Assembly (NCBI RefSeq): GCF_003073045.1
Contig: NC_037594.1
Span: 23,008,927 to 23,072,926, forward strand
Origin: Pomacea canaliculata
Lineage: Eukaryota; Mollusca; Gastropoda; Architaenioglossa; Ampullariidae
DNA length: 64,000 bases
Direction: 5' to 3'
Below the pieces are notes generated by a model. The model worked only from the letters and a program-made list of their open reading frames with translations. It did not search any database and was not told the DNA's origin. Positions 35,959 through 48,700 of this stretch are shown one piece after another. The position numbers and the translations under genes are program-made. Each line of letters opens with the position of its first letter. Position 1 is the stretch's first letter.

Positions 35959-36712
35959 CTGTGAAAATCATCACGTGCAAATGTGACAAGTAGACAGGAC
36001 TAAATTCTATTGCAGGTCGACAGGAGGACTCGATCTCTATCGCGGGTAGGTCCCCTCTACCACAAACATCCTTTGAGAGTGTTCGTCAAGCTCAAGATGA
36101 GTTCGCAGACAGTTACAGACAACGCTTAGTCTATATTTTTATAAAACAATTTGATAGATTTACTGAATCTATTTACTTGGTTTGGTCTTATCCCTGGCCG
36201 ATGTGTGCAACTGGGTAAATGGTTCCAAAATAATGATCATTCCTCTCATCTGCATGTGCATTTGCTTCAATAAACGGTCTACTAACGTCTTTATCTTAAG
36301 GCTCTGAGGTCTGAAGAATAAAAACATGGTTACTTCCGCCTACTGGCTTCTCTCGTCACCTGCGACACTGGTATATTTGTCACCGGCAGCTAGACAACTG
36401 CTCTCGAGCGGAGGGACGGAAAGAACTGCGGGCATCCCATCGTTCGCGTCATGGCGTCGAGTTGACATCACCTTCAACAGCAGCTCGATAGTGGGTAGGG
36501 GGAGAATTTGAGGGGAAAATAGAGAAATAAGCTCCCAGTGGCAAAGATCAGAAACCTCGTAGACGACTAGGTATGAATTATAGGAATGATATCTTAGGTG
36601 GGTTCATACAATGTAAAATTTGTATTTGCAGTAACACCTTTTCAACCAGGAAGAAAGATTCCTACAAAGAACACATTTAAAGTATTCATGTACTCTTTAC
36701 AATGGGAACTGT

Positions 36713-36780
36713 TTTAAGCATCATCATCGTCGTCATCATCATCATCATCGCCGCCGCTGCTGTACGTCGTCGTTGTTGTA
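36713..36780. repeat. Trinucleotide-rich tract upstream of INO80C
   Basis: The same ATC/GTC/GCC/GTT triplet run as at 23,950-24,018. It lies about 170 bp upstream of the INO80C start codon, in what is presumably its promoter or 5' untranslated region. Confidence 0.7.
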
Positions 36781-36948
36781 TTACAGTAAAGTGCATTTAT
36801 GATCAATGTGTTGCATTAACGATTGAGTTCTTTGTATATCCAGCCATGTGGCTCATCATTAGCAGACGGCCTTTTCCGTTGTCTGCAGGGGCCGCTACTG
36901 GTATTAGCAATTTTCTGCGTACAGGAGTTGTATCCCTTAAAAAGAGAA

Positions 36949-39900
36949 ATGGCGTCTACCAGAAAGTCTTCACGAGTCCGTACTGTCTCCGGCTTTAGTC
37001 CAGCCAAAAGAAAAAGACCAGAAAGTGTAAGATATTAATTTTTTAGAAATGGTTTTCCCTGGAAATTTTGGATTAAAAGAAATAACAATAGCATTTAGAG
37101 CACTAATAGTAATACCACAAATGAAGAGCAAAACCAGAGAGAAGCATGGACGTGTGTACAAGTTCGTGATAGAAGTATTTTCTCAATTCTGGCACTTGAG
37201 ATGCTCATTAGCTCCACACATACTCAGGTATTTGTAAGGAAACATGTCGTTATAGTTAATGTTGAAGCTAAGTTGTTTTTAATGTTCATATGATATAAAT
37301 ATTTGTAATGTGAACAGGGTAGACAAAGCAAACATGTTAATGAAGATGTGTATACTATAAACAAGTACACAAACGCTCGCTCACACACACTCTCTCTTTC
37401 ACTCAGACAACTTTTTAATGGTAAGATAAATCTTATTCATCCCTGAACTTTTTTTTCTAACAGCCATCATTTCCTTTACCTGCCCCTGTTGCCTTATCCA
37501 TAACAGTGGAAAAAGATGTGTCAGCTGCTGTGGAGTCAGTCTCAAACCAGGAAACTTTGACAGTTCCTGGAGGTAATACTGAATGCATAGCTGAAGATAC
37601 CCCAGTGGAGAAAGTTTCGGCAGCCATATTTAAAGATCCAAATTTTGTTGTAAGTGTCACTGTTAGTCTAAAAATTCCCTTAAATATTAAAGTATTTTTA
37701 ATTATAAAGTGAGGGTGTTGATACTATTTTGTCCTGTGTAGGTTATTATCATACACTTTTTAATGTAGTGCTAATAGATCCAGCTGTCTTTTAGAATTTG
37801 TGAGAATTTTCTTGGCAGATAATATGTTGAGTTCTAAAATTTTTTTGTGTAAACGCATGTGTATTGTATCCTTTCTCGATCAATTCGCTATTGATAACCA
37901 AACTAACCATAAGAATAGTGTAGTCAGGATGGTACTAGGATTTATGATGACACATCTTTTTTAGCATTCAAGCATTGGTGCAGCAGGATCCAAAAGAACA
38001 AGAGTCTGGAAGAATCTAAAACAAATAGTGGCGACAGAGAGATCATTACCTTGGCAGTGCTCAGATGTTACATGTAAGACATATTCATGTTTAGTTAATT
38101 GTTTAATTGATTAAATATTTCATTTGATTTTACAAAGAAATCTGGATAGATTAATGACTTTTGTATGGATTTCTTTTTAATACATTTAAAATCAGTTTTG
38201 TAAGTTTAATTTCACATACATGTGCCTTCATATGTGTGTATATATATATATGTGCGCTCATTATATTTTGGCCAGATGTGTACATAAACTTGTGTGCAAG
38301 TGCAGACACACATGCAGTATAGTCTTGACAGTTTTTCTGTGACAGTTGTTTCAAATCAATCTTTATTTGTAAAGTATAGGTGCCAGTTTTTTATGTGTGC
38401 ACATTCACCATAGGTATCTGTCCTTCAAAGTCCTGTTCACATTTATAATTTAAAATACTAAAGTATATCCTCTTTGTGTTTTTATGTTCAGATAGCTTAA
38501 TCGATGCCCCACCTTCATTTAAGCCAGCCAGAAAGTACTCAGACCTTTCAGGTCTCTCGGTAAGATTGTGTCCCCTACTTTTTAAGTGAAATTGGATGTG
38601 AGTTTTTAAGCCAGAAATTAGGAGCCAAATTTAGTATGATCATTTCTTTTGATATTTTTTTCTTTATTGTCTATTGCCTAGCCTTAAGATTTGCTCTAAA
38701 CATTTTATGTGCATTTATTGTAGATGAGTTTTTTATGAACTTTGCTGAAGACTGAAAGTTCTACACCCAACAACTGAACCCAATAGTCACTTATTTGTTG
38801 TCATCTATTCCTGACTTGTCAGTTTTTTCTGAAAGTGCAACATTTTTTCTTCATTATGCACTATTTCCAGCAAATTTCACTCTTGTTGCTTCTTAAGTTA
38901 TTAAGACCTCGGTCTTTTAATTCAGTACCATAAATAACACATGCTACAAAGCTAAATGGCTTCAGATCAGTTACCTTGACCTCTGTTGGTCTATCCTTGG
39001 TATGTTGTTTATTTTCAAAGATTAGTGTCAAGTATACAGGGCTGTGATTGTCAGAGATATGCTCTGGATAAGGGAGTTTCTCTGTTACCACCCACAAAGG
39101 GTCAGCTTGTGAGCACAGTCTCCACAGCTCTTATCTCGGGCACGCTGTACTTTCTCTGTATGTGACATCTGTTTCCAGGGTTTGCTACCTCTCCGTGATG
39201 CAGCTTTAGTTGCTGGCTCGGCATAAAACACCAATTCCCCTTACCCCCAGCTCCTCAGCTTCTGTAGTTAGATCTTCTCTCCATCAAGGATAAAGCTTGT
39301 TTTATGAGTGTGGTCAAGACAGGTAGAGAGAATTGGCTTTCCCCAAAATCCATTAGATGATCTTTACCCTACAGCTGTGAGGTTAAAAGCTGTCAGCATA
39401 ATCACAGACTCCCTCTCACCAACTACATCCCCATTGCCAAATGCTACCATTTGGCCGCAGATAGAAACAGCAGTTTGCGAAGAAATGTGCGTTTGCCAAG
39501 TTCTTCTTTCCACTTGTGATAGCAGTCTTGAACAGGACTGGCAAAATGAACCTTAGTTTTCTTATCTGTTACATTTAACACTAATTATGGCGAGTCTCCA
39601 GCAATTGTCACAGGGGGGCATGTGTAACTGTGTGGGTGTGTGAGGTGTATTTTGTTTATTACACATGGTAGCTCCAAACAAAGGACAACATTTATCTCTT
39701 GTTTTGAACAGAAGTAAATAATAAATTGTATTGTATCCGTGATTGTTATATTAATATAGTTATAAACAATAAATGACCAACAAATAGGTGTCATCTAGTT
39801 TAGATAGTTTTAAAGGGGAGAAAAATCTGTCAGTTTGTACATGTTGGCAGTTCACTATTTACTTCCCTTGGATAACTGACGTTACCTTGACTATTGAATG

Positions 39901-40320
39901 TAGTTTACTTATTTGAGGGTCAGATGATTTTACTATGATGCAGTCAGGACCTAAGTTCAGGAAGTACATGTGATCAGAACACAAATGATGCAATATGCAA
40001 TAAAATAAAATAGGTAAAGGTAGTCTCTTGACCCTACACTCCAAGGGGAATGAGGTGCTTAAAGTTTCTAAATCATCTGAGTAGTGATCATGTTAATTTA
40101 TAACAATGCTGATGCTACATCACATTGGTAGTAGTGTCATTAATGTTTACATTTGTCTTTGTTGCAGGCAAAGTACACAGACCCTCAGACAAAAATCAGA
40201 TTTGCAGATGCTGAGGAATTCAGTCGGGTACGCATGCTGCCCAGTGATCTTGTAACTGGTTATTTTGGCCTTGAGAAAGGCATCGGCTCCTGTGCCTTGA
40301 GTCTGAAGGAATTGATATGA
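36949..40320 (+). CDS. INO80C: INO80 complex subunit C
   Basis: Five exons, 36,949-37,026, 37,464-37,649, 37,965-38,073, 38,492-38,559 and 40,168-40,320, join in phase with GT-AG introns to 197 aa (the human protein is 192 aa). The N-terminus is basic and low-complexity (MASTRKSSRVRTV). The conserved core starts at FKDPNFV-HS, followed by WKNLKQI, ERSLPW and IDAPPSFKPARKYSDLSGL. The YL1 C-terminal domain follows, with YTDPQTKIRF and LPSDLVTGYF. These are diagnostic of INO80C/Ies6, which with ARP5 forms a module of the INO80 nucleosome-remodelling ATPase in the nucleus. The last dozen residues (GSCALSLKELI) differ from vertebrates. A poly-A signal AATAAA is at 40,785-40,790. Exon 1 lies inside the 12-kb duplication and has an orphan twin at 24,186. 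Confidence 0.95.
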
Positions 40321-40784
40321 TCGTTTATCTGAGCAGCAGTGGAATTCATTTTTTTGCCAACATGGACATTGTTCCAGTATACACAGACAATGCATTCAAG
40401 ACTTTTTTTGATGCAAGGACTGGGCAAGGGAAAAGTGAAGACCATTGAACTGGATACAGCTGAAGTTAAATGTTTCGCTAACAGTGCCTGCTAGAGGATG
40501 GCTAGAGGTGTGTGGGTGTCTGTTTAAGTAGGTTAAGCTTACCGTCATCTTGGATACAGTTCTAGGCAGAACTGAGAGTCAGCTTTCAGATGGTGGTTTT
40601 CTTGAATGGTGTGGTCACACCAAGTTTACATGCTTGGGTTCTGATTTTACTGCGAGAATGACTATGAAGAGCAAGGTAACTGGAGTATAGTTATATATCG
40701 TTGTAAATTTTATAGAAAATTTGCTTAGATATATAAATAAGTGTGTGTGGTTGAGCATGATGTTGATAAACATTGAAGTGGAAG

Positions 40785-40790
40785 AATAAA
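40785..40790 (+). terminator. Candidate polyadenylation signal of INO80C
   Basis: AATAAA lies 465 bp after the INO80C stop and is followed within 30 bp by a GT/T-rich stretch (TTTTGTGATTG). It is the first canonical hexamer of this quality with a downstream U/GU element after the stop; other AT-rich hexamers occur before it. Confidence 0.45.
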
Positions 40791-40820
40791 ACTTGAGATT
40801 GCATTTTGTGATTGACACAT

Positions 40821-43800
40821 TTTATTATGGCAAGTGTTTATAACAAAGTTTAGGAGGATGCTTATAGTAGTTATATATAGGTCAGCAAAAATAACCACAA
40901 TTATTTACAAGAAGATCTTTGCCACTTTCTTTTTTAACATAGCTCTGATGATTACCTGATCTAGTCTGCTTTCAAAATTTTTAATGCTGATCCAGTTCTT
41001 TGAGATGATGATGTGCAAGAGATCCACTTTAAACCATTTATTGATTTCCCTGTAATTCCTAGTAATAAGAATAATCTCTTGTTTATTGCAAGATACTACT
41101 ACTGGGTGAACAGCCATCTTCCATTCTCAGGATACCCACCTGCAAGCATAATGCACATAAAGATCAAAATCTTTACATTAGTTTGTACACATTTGCTCAT
41201 AGTTAATTGCTAGTTGTTCCTTTGGACCCAGCTTTTCTATTGGCTCAGGTCTTGACAACGTAAACAAAAATATTCATGTACAATCCTGACGTCTGTGGTG
41301 TGTAGACCTCTTTCTGTGTGTGATGCTTATGGTTTTGCATCTTTAAAACAAAAGGGGACAACTACTCACCCAGATATTGCATTGAGCTGAAGGTAATCAT
41401 TAACAAAAATTGCCCTCCTTAAATCCTTGAAGCTAACTATACAATATGCTTATGTATAATCGCGATCATACAGCCATATCAATTGTCTAGACTTGTCAGA
41501 AAGATCATTAGTTCAGAAACTGATTCTCATTCACCTTAAAGTTCTGTTACTAAAAAAATCAAACAATTTTTATCTGTATCACATGATATATGAATGCAGT
41601 TCCTATCATGGTTGGATCTGTAATGTTGGTGGGAGAAAAAAAAAAGCTACACCTTGGACAATTCACGATTATTGTTAAAATGCTTAGCCAGAAAACAGCA
41701 CAAGATAAACATATAAGTTTACAAATGAGGGCAGCACTCTCTTATCCTTATACGAATCTCCAGTATGGCAACGTAATCACATATGACACATGCAACAACA
41801 AAATCGACGAGTACTGATTGAGGACGAGTGTGTTCTTATTTTCGCTTGAGTGCGTGCGCATGACTGGAACGTCTTTTCGCAAAGATCGCGTGCTCTCATG
41901 ATCATGTATTCAACGAAAAGTATGAAGTCTGTAGGGTTAGACGGTCGATGGTCTTACAGTGTCGTTAAACTGGGGAAAGGAGAAGGAGAGGAAGAGGGGG
42001 GGTCGAGTTAAAGGTGCTGTAGTTGCTACAACCCGACGTTTGCATTTATATGATCCATTGGATGCTCCTGTCTCGTTCTCAGCTCGAACAGCAAGCTGGG
42101 AGGTAAGAAGGCAAGGAAGAGCTGGTGAACGGACGAATGGAAGGCAAGCCATTGCCATGTGGACAGCAGAGCACTAGTGTCACCTAGCGACAACACTAAA
42201 AGGTGAAGAGTGCGAAAACGAGCGGCTGTGGAGGCAAAACTTAATGGTCCTTTGATTCTCTGGCATTCGTCTGCAGTCGAGTCTATTATCTTGTCAGTTT
42301 GCCGGAGAAAGGCACGGCGATTATCTGCGTCCGGCCCCAGGCGCCATCTTGCCGTTGTTTAAAAATGTTATTTCCTGCTCAGTAGGGCCCGCTCGGTCTT
42401 CGAGATTGGCCCTCGCATCGCTTCATTTCATCACCTCTCTTCTCTCCGCACTGCAGCGCCCTCCCCCTCGACCCCTCCTGTCCACGTTGCTGCTTTGTGA
42501 TCGAACTGAAACGAAATAAAAACACGAGTTTGGAACGACCGCCTTTGATTGTTCAAACAGACTTAATTCCATGCACGAATGCTTTGGCATTATTTGGAAT
42601 TACAAAGATAGTGCCATAATGAGTCGGGTGCATTTAAGAAAACAAAAAGATAAAGAAAAGGTGTGGCTATAGGGCTAAGTCTAGAAAAATTAGAACCGGA
42701 ATCGGCTGGAACTGGAACAGTTGACACGTTAGGAAACTGGATTCAAGACATTAAAAGTGAAACATTAAAGCTTTAGGATGTAGTCCGCAGGAGAATGACC
42801 TTTTCTGGTGACGGAAAGTGCAATAATGTTTTTTTTTTTTATTTTAAGATGGGGGTCATCGTAGGAGGAGTAGGTGACTTTCAGCAGGCTGCTGACCTCG
42901 ATCGTTCTTTCTGTGGTTAGCAATATTCGTGCAATGGTTATCTTAACATGGCAGAATACCGAGGACTTTTGCTTGGCCACTAAACCAAAATAAAATAAAA
43001 TAAATAAAATAATTTTTAAACAACCTTATAAACACCCGAAGGAGCAGCTTTGTGTAGGAGAGGTCAGGGTCTGTGTAACAAAGATGAAGAATAGTCTTTG
43101 CTATGATTCGTCTCTCGGTGAACATTTCCTCTATGTAAATTGCCTTGATGTCATTGAATTTCGTAAGTAAAACGTTTTACAGACTTGCTGTTCGAGAAGC
43201 AGATTGTGACACAAGAGCAACTATAATAATTGGTAATGAAAATGTCCTTGGAAAATAATTAGTGGCTGAAGTGACCGAAGATGTTTACAACACTGTTACT
43301 AAGAGTGAAACTGAAGATAAATTTTTGAAATGAATGTAGAAGCAGTTTAAACTAAAATGCAATTAATTTCATCTATGTTCAATGTACGATGTTGAAATTC
43401 GACGAAAAGTTGCGCAACAGAGCAATGAGCGAAAGAAATGAAAAAGGAAAAGGACAAGAATCTAGAATGTCGGAACTCGCTGCCATCGAAGATATCAGAT
43501 TTCGGATCAGAAGTGAATAACATCTGTCTGAAGTACCTCAGAAAATTTTATCTGAAGAACGTTTGGATCCCTTTTTATTTGTATATACGCATAGCTTTCC
43601 CCAGAAATGTTGAAAGCACAAAATTCCGTATGAGGTCACTGTAACACTAACTGGAATGATTTCCAAAAGTAGGATGGAAGGAAGTAATGAGTTTAGAAAG
43701 CCTAGTAAAGAAAAAGACTCGAGTTTATTTAAAGATTCAACCGACTTTGGGCTTCTCGGAATTCCCTTTTTCTTGGAGACCAAATTGCCATAGTCCCAGC

Positions 43801-45225
43801 TAGAAAGCTATCCTAACCCTCCTGGGGTTTGGCAAAACACTTGCGGTCTTGTGACCAGGCTACAACTCCAAAACAAGAAACTTCTTCCCGGTCTAAATTT
43901 TCGCGATTAAGTCTTCATGGGGAGGCCACCTCAAGAATGTATAACCGTTGGCTGACAGAATCAAGGTGCCGTTGGTTTGAAGCAATCACTTCTCCCCATT
44001 TGGCAGAGCACTTTGGTAAAAGATTAGATGGTCTGTAATGAATTGCAGAGCAAGAAGACCCGGATGCTCCTGGCGATCAATGGGACTTTCATGGTCCTTG
44101 TCCCGCGAAAGTCTGTTGAGACGGGTTCGTCCCGCAGATGCCAACGAGCTCCAGACGTTTCTTGGCACCTAGGGTAGCACCGGGGCGTCTTCTGACTGAC
44201 GATATATGCTGATCTTGCGGGAGGTGGATGGTGAGAAATAGCTCAATTAGGCCTTCTTGACAGGACAACATTGATATATTTTCCTTATTACCACTTCTGA
44301 ACAAAAAATGAAGAGCCTGCGCTAGAGAACTCGTCTGGCAGTAGCACAACAGTTTTTTGTTAGCTTCTTTGACACAGATTTGTGCGAGGACAGCGTTCAC
44401 ACTAAAAGTTACACGACAGATTTAAAGAAAGAATGGATGGCTGATTCTGGTCACGTGATCCCGCTGTTGCGAGATTACATGGGGCATCCGGATTTTTTTT
44501 CGATTTTTTTTTTTTTTTTTTTGCCCATTGGTTGATGTGCCCAACGCCGATCGATTTCAAGAAATAGAAACACATATCATCTTTCAGCAGAAATTAGTTT
44601 CTATAATTTTTGTTTTTTGAAGAGGTATGTTTATTCCTCTACACGTTGACAAACGTTAAGCAGGTCTGCTTCTGTTAATGCGCACACTACAAATGTCCTT
44701 ACCAGTGGTGTGAACTCGCCAAGCACTTCATTTTAAAAGGCAAAATGACTTTAAATTTTTTCTTTATGATCGGGTTACGATCATTATAAGATAATAATTC
44801 CCAAAGTATAATTACCTAGTTATGCTTAATTTTCAAGATACAAGCCTTCAAACATCCACATTCTCACCTGCCACTAAGAAAGCAGAAGAAAATTACTCTC
44901 CTACACTGGAGAGTTCCGTAGATGGAAATAGCTCTTCACTTCATATAACAACCACAAGCTGCAATGCGTTCCTCAGGTCCTCTATAAACCAGTTTAAGCA
45001 CACTGTCTCGGCAATGGCTTTTCACTTCAAATAATACAATATCTTCTACTCACAATTAAACGTCCAGTTTCACGTCCTCTCGCCCTTGCTCGCCAACGAT
45101 TCTCTCCCCACAGATAAGTGCTATCGCCTCTCTCGTCACATCGTGTTTTACATCATAGATACACGCATTCAGAGGACTTCATTCCCGCTCTTTCGTCCTT
45201 GCACGTGCGCTGCGTTCTACCGCTA
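40821..45225. other. Gene-poor region downstream of INO80C
   Basis: No credible coding exon is visible on either strand; the frames present are short and unlike known proteins. A GC-richer patch at about 42,200-42,490 contains GCGCCATCTTGCC, a YY1-like motif, and may be an unassigned promoter or CpG-rich element. Homopolymer T runs occur at 42,829-42,840 and about 44,497-44,521. The 103-codon minus frame at 44,089-44,400 shows no recognisable domain. Confidence 0.55.
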
Positions 45226-45759
45226 TGACTACATTTGTGACACTGTGTCAAGTCGGTGGTCAAGTGAACGGACAACAGTTGTGCCTTGTCCTGAAATTCT
45301 CGTTGCCTACAATAACTTTATGAGAAGCATAGATTTCGTGGATCAGAAAAAAGATTACATATGAAGTTGATCAAAGTCAAAGGGAAGTACTACCTTTGAA
45401 TATTTTCGAGTTGTTGACTCTGTTGAACAATGCTCACTTTTGTAGATGAATCAGGAATTTGATCCTGATGAAAGTGATATCACAGCTTGAGTACAGACAA
45501 ATGATACCAAGAGCGCTCATTGGAATTTACACAAACAGGACAAGAAATATTTCATCAGGACCTGTTGGAAGCAGAAAAACGATCATGCCAACCTCACGAC
45601 CTGAGCATAAGTTGGTCAAAGAAGAAAACCTGAAGAAGTGCAAAGGACAAAACTGCAACCAGGACTGACTATATGTGTGACATTCTGTATAAGCCTGTAT
45701 ATCGTGTTCACTTGAACTACACAACATCCCATAGCTGTTTTGAGAAGTACCATTCATAA
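45226..45759 (+). pseudogene. Decayed piggyBac-type transposase fragment
   Basis: Two pieces in the right order recall the C-terminal part of piggyBac-derived transposases. The first is VVPCPEILVAYNNFM followed by IDFVDQKKDY (about 45,276-45,360), resembling the family's conserved YNxxMGGVDxxDQ segment. The second is a Cys-containing tail, KKCKGQNC and later SCFEKYHS before a stop at 45,757-45,759, resembling the Cys-rich end (CFxxYH). Several stops and frameshifts separate them. I could not find the catalytic Asp residues or terminal repeats. It is a mobile-element relic, not a working gene. Confidence 0.55.
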
Positions 45760-48700
45760 ATTACACTACATACATAAAAGATGGATCTTTGTTCACATCA
45801 CAATGTAATATTATTTCTGATGTTCCATAACAGCAGTACAACGTTTGATCCCTATTCGGATAAAAATATTGAGAGAACCCAAACCTCGCATTGTTTAAGA
45901 CACTTTTCCCCTTAAGTGAAGGTAGAGGGGTAATTAAAACTCTATTTAAATACTTTTGTTGTTTTAAATTATTGTAATTAGCTAATTGACAGGAAATATC
46001 TAAACCGATATATTAAACGCATCATGAGTGATATATACGAAATCGGAATAAATTTTCAGCAGGGCAATTTTTTTGTGAAACACCTGTTGATAACAGTCAT
46101 AAGAAGTGCAAAGATCCAAGAAGTTACAGATGCGATTAACGGATTCTTCCTCCTCCATACTCGAAGAAGAGAATGTTCTAAGTAGTGATCCAAGTTTGGG
46201 ATGCGACAGTTCGTCAAGGAAGCTGCTTCTTCCTGAAATCTGTCATCACCATCATGCTGTCTGGTTTCCTTGTCCTTTCACCTTACAATTATCTCTTGTG
46301 AAGCACTGGCATGCGCAGCAAGTCACCAGAGACCCGCAGTTAATGAGATAATGGAGCATTGATTGCTAATGGATGGTTAGCTACAGAGCAGCTGGGTAGG
46401 ACGGGTGACTGCATTCTGGAGGCATAGGACACGCGAGTGAGTGACTGACTCGCCAAGACAACATGGATGTGGAGGAGGGAGAGTGGAGGGGAAGATTAAA
46501 ATCTGAGAAAAGGAATTTCAAAGTGCAAAGCATAGGCCGGTCGATCATTACATACATCAAACTATTTATTACGAATAACGAGGGTCTTTGTCTTGAAACT
46601 AGAGACTGGGAAAAAAAATCGTCTGCCAGCAGTCCAGTAATACAAGTTCGTGGATCCAAAATTTAATTGTCGAGTACAGAAAATTTTAATTAATGCCCAA
46701 ACATTGTTTACTTTTCTATATTTATTAAAGATATGATTACGGGTTAATTATTGTCAAATTTTTTCTCAACCATGCGCGTTTTAAACTTGTCACATATTTA
46801 CCAATAGAGCTGCAAAATAAACAAAGTGCAATTATTTCATAACACTTGCTCGCACTCTCGCACCCACGCACACACGTGTGTGTACATTTGCGCCAACAGA
46901 TCCCTGATCACAGAATGCAGACGAACCGCCCTCTTATATTTATGTGCAGGCAATGATATTTTCGCGGCTCCATGCTCCTCAAAGATCAACAAGGAATAAA
47001 CTAAAACTCAACTAATGATATTTTCAGACCTAATGTTGCAAGTATTTCTCGGTCCGAAGGAAGAAGTATTTATGAAGGTGATTCGTTCTTTGCAATGACC
47101 CTTTGGTTCACGATATTTTCTTCTAGACCGGGAACTCGACAACCGAAGCAGCTGCAACCGATTTTCATGTCACGGTGGCTGGTGAGAGTAAACGGGATTT
47201 CTGCAAACCGTTTCAAAAAGTGATCGTTCAGACCGCGTGACCGCACACTTGAGAGGCAAAGATTGCAGTGAATTTTCTGACACGAATGAGTGGAAACAAA
47301 TACTGAAATCTTCAAAGTTGACTAAAAATAAATCGCACATTTTTCACAGTAACGTAACAGAATGCAGCAACCAGAACTACTTGAGCCACAGAGATCACGT
47401 GACGAAAAATCAGCATTTCCGACATGCTTAGTAATCAACGTTTGCTTTTGAAAGTGTACATGAGCACAAACGTATTTTTTTCAAACTACTTGAGTGAATT
47501 CAGTACAAGAGACTATAGTTTCTCAAATACCCTACTACCCCTACACCTTGTGATCTCGTGAATTCTCGAGATAAAAGCCAGCAAACGCCATTACGCCGCG
47601 TGAGTGAAGTCACTCGTGATTCACTAATGCCCTCGGACACAACTAATAAATCTGTACTCTCTTTATACTTCATTATGGCTGTTGCAATAAAATTTGTTGG
47701 TTTATAAGAAAATTTCTTTTTTGCTTGATGCCTGAATGGTGGGTGCAAAGAGAGAAATGGTTTTCAAAAAAATGGCTTCGTAGACAATGACTATAATAAT
47801 CACACAAAATAATCACAATGTCCAGAGACCTGCGTAGATGAGCTGAGCTCACTACCAAAGAATGAACAGTGTGAAACGTCTATCAGCATTTACAGTTTTT
47901 AGAAAGGCTGTTGACTTTCTGAAAAAAATCCATGAAGTGGATGTCATGTGACTAAAAATTCAAAATAGATTGTCACGTTTTTGACGTCATCACGTCGGTT
48001 GCACGTCTCCTCAGGTATCCTACGCGAGACAAAAGAACTCTTTGCGTCTGAACAGCAGGAAGTAACGCTGCAACTGTGGAATTAGGAAATAACAGCACAA
48101 TTACACAAAAACAAGTTCACAATTACCTGCCGAGTGTAAACAGACCGTTGGCCGTGTTCCCACTAAGCTGTTGATTGTTCCCGTACAGCTGCTAGTATTC
48201 CTGTTGCTAACATGTCTACAGATTTCTCCCCCAGATTGTGAGACGACAAAACATTTTGATTGTGGCCCGATAAACGCTTGTTGAAACGATACAAAACAAA
48301 TTGCGTATTTCCGTGTGTTCCTGTCTCTAATTACTAAATTGCAGCACGTGTTTGCTATGATTTGCATTTCAAAGAAAGCGGATACTATGGCCGATCAAAA
48401 ACAATCCCTTGAACTCAAATTAAAGACAACGGACACATAATATGATGTGTATGAAAAAGTGTCGGTGAACGAGCCCAATTAGAAATAAATTAATTAATAA
48501 AATATTTTAAAGAAAAGAACAATCTCATATTTGACATTGCTTATGGCAAACAAATAAATGTAGAAATGATAAAAGCTTTAGAATATATTTCAGATAAATG
48601 CAGCATTCCTCGGTAAAGGCATTACACGACCTCTAACTATAACTGCTGTGGTACCAACCGTAACGGATCAGAAGATATGACATTGGTACGGATGGCTGGA

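Larger units (their letters stand above)
25594..37348. repeat. Right block of the roughly 12-kb tandem duplication
   Basis: This is the partner of 13,286-24,585. It holds gene E, the less damaged minus-strand frame and the true INO80C promoter and exon 1. Being continuous with the rest of INO80C, it is likely the ancestral location, with the left block the added copy. Confidence 0.85.

Noticed and set aside
43600..43790. Plus-strand stretch reading KIPYEVTVTLTGM onward to a stop
   Set aside because: A stop lies directly upstream, no acceptor is convincing and the opposite strand is equally open.
44089..44400. 103-codon minus-strand frame
   Set aside because: No domain, no splice context and no duplicate for comparison; too weak to call.
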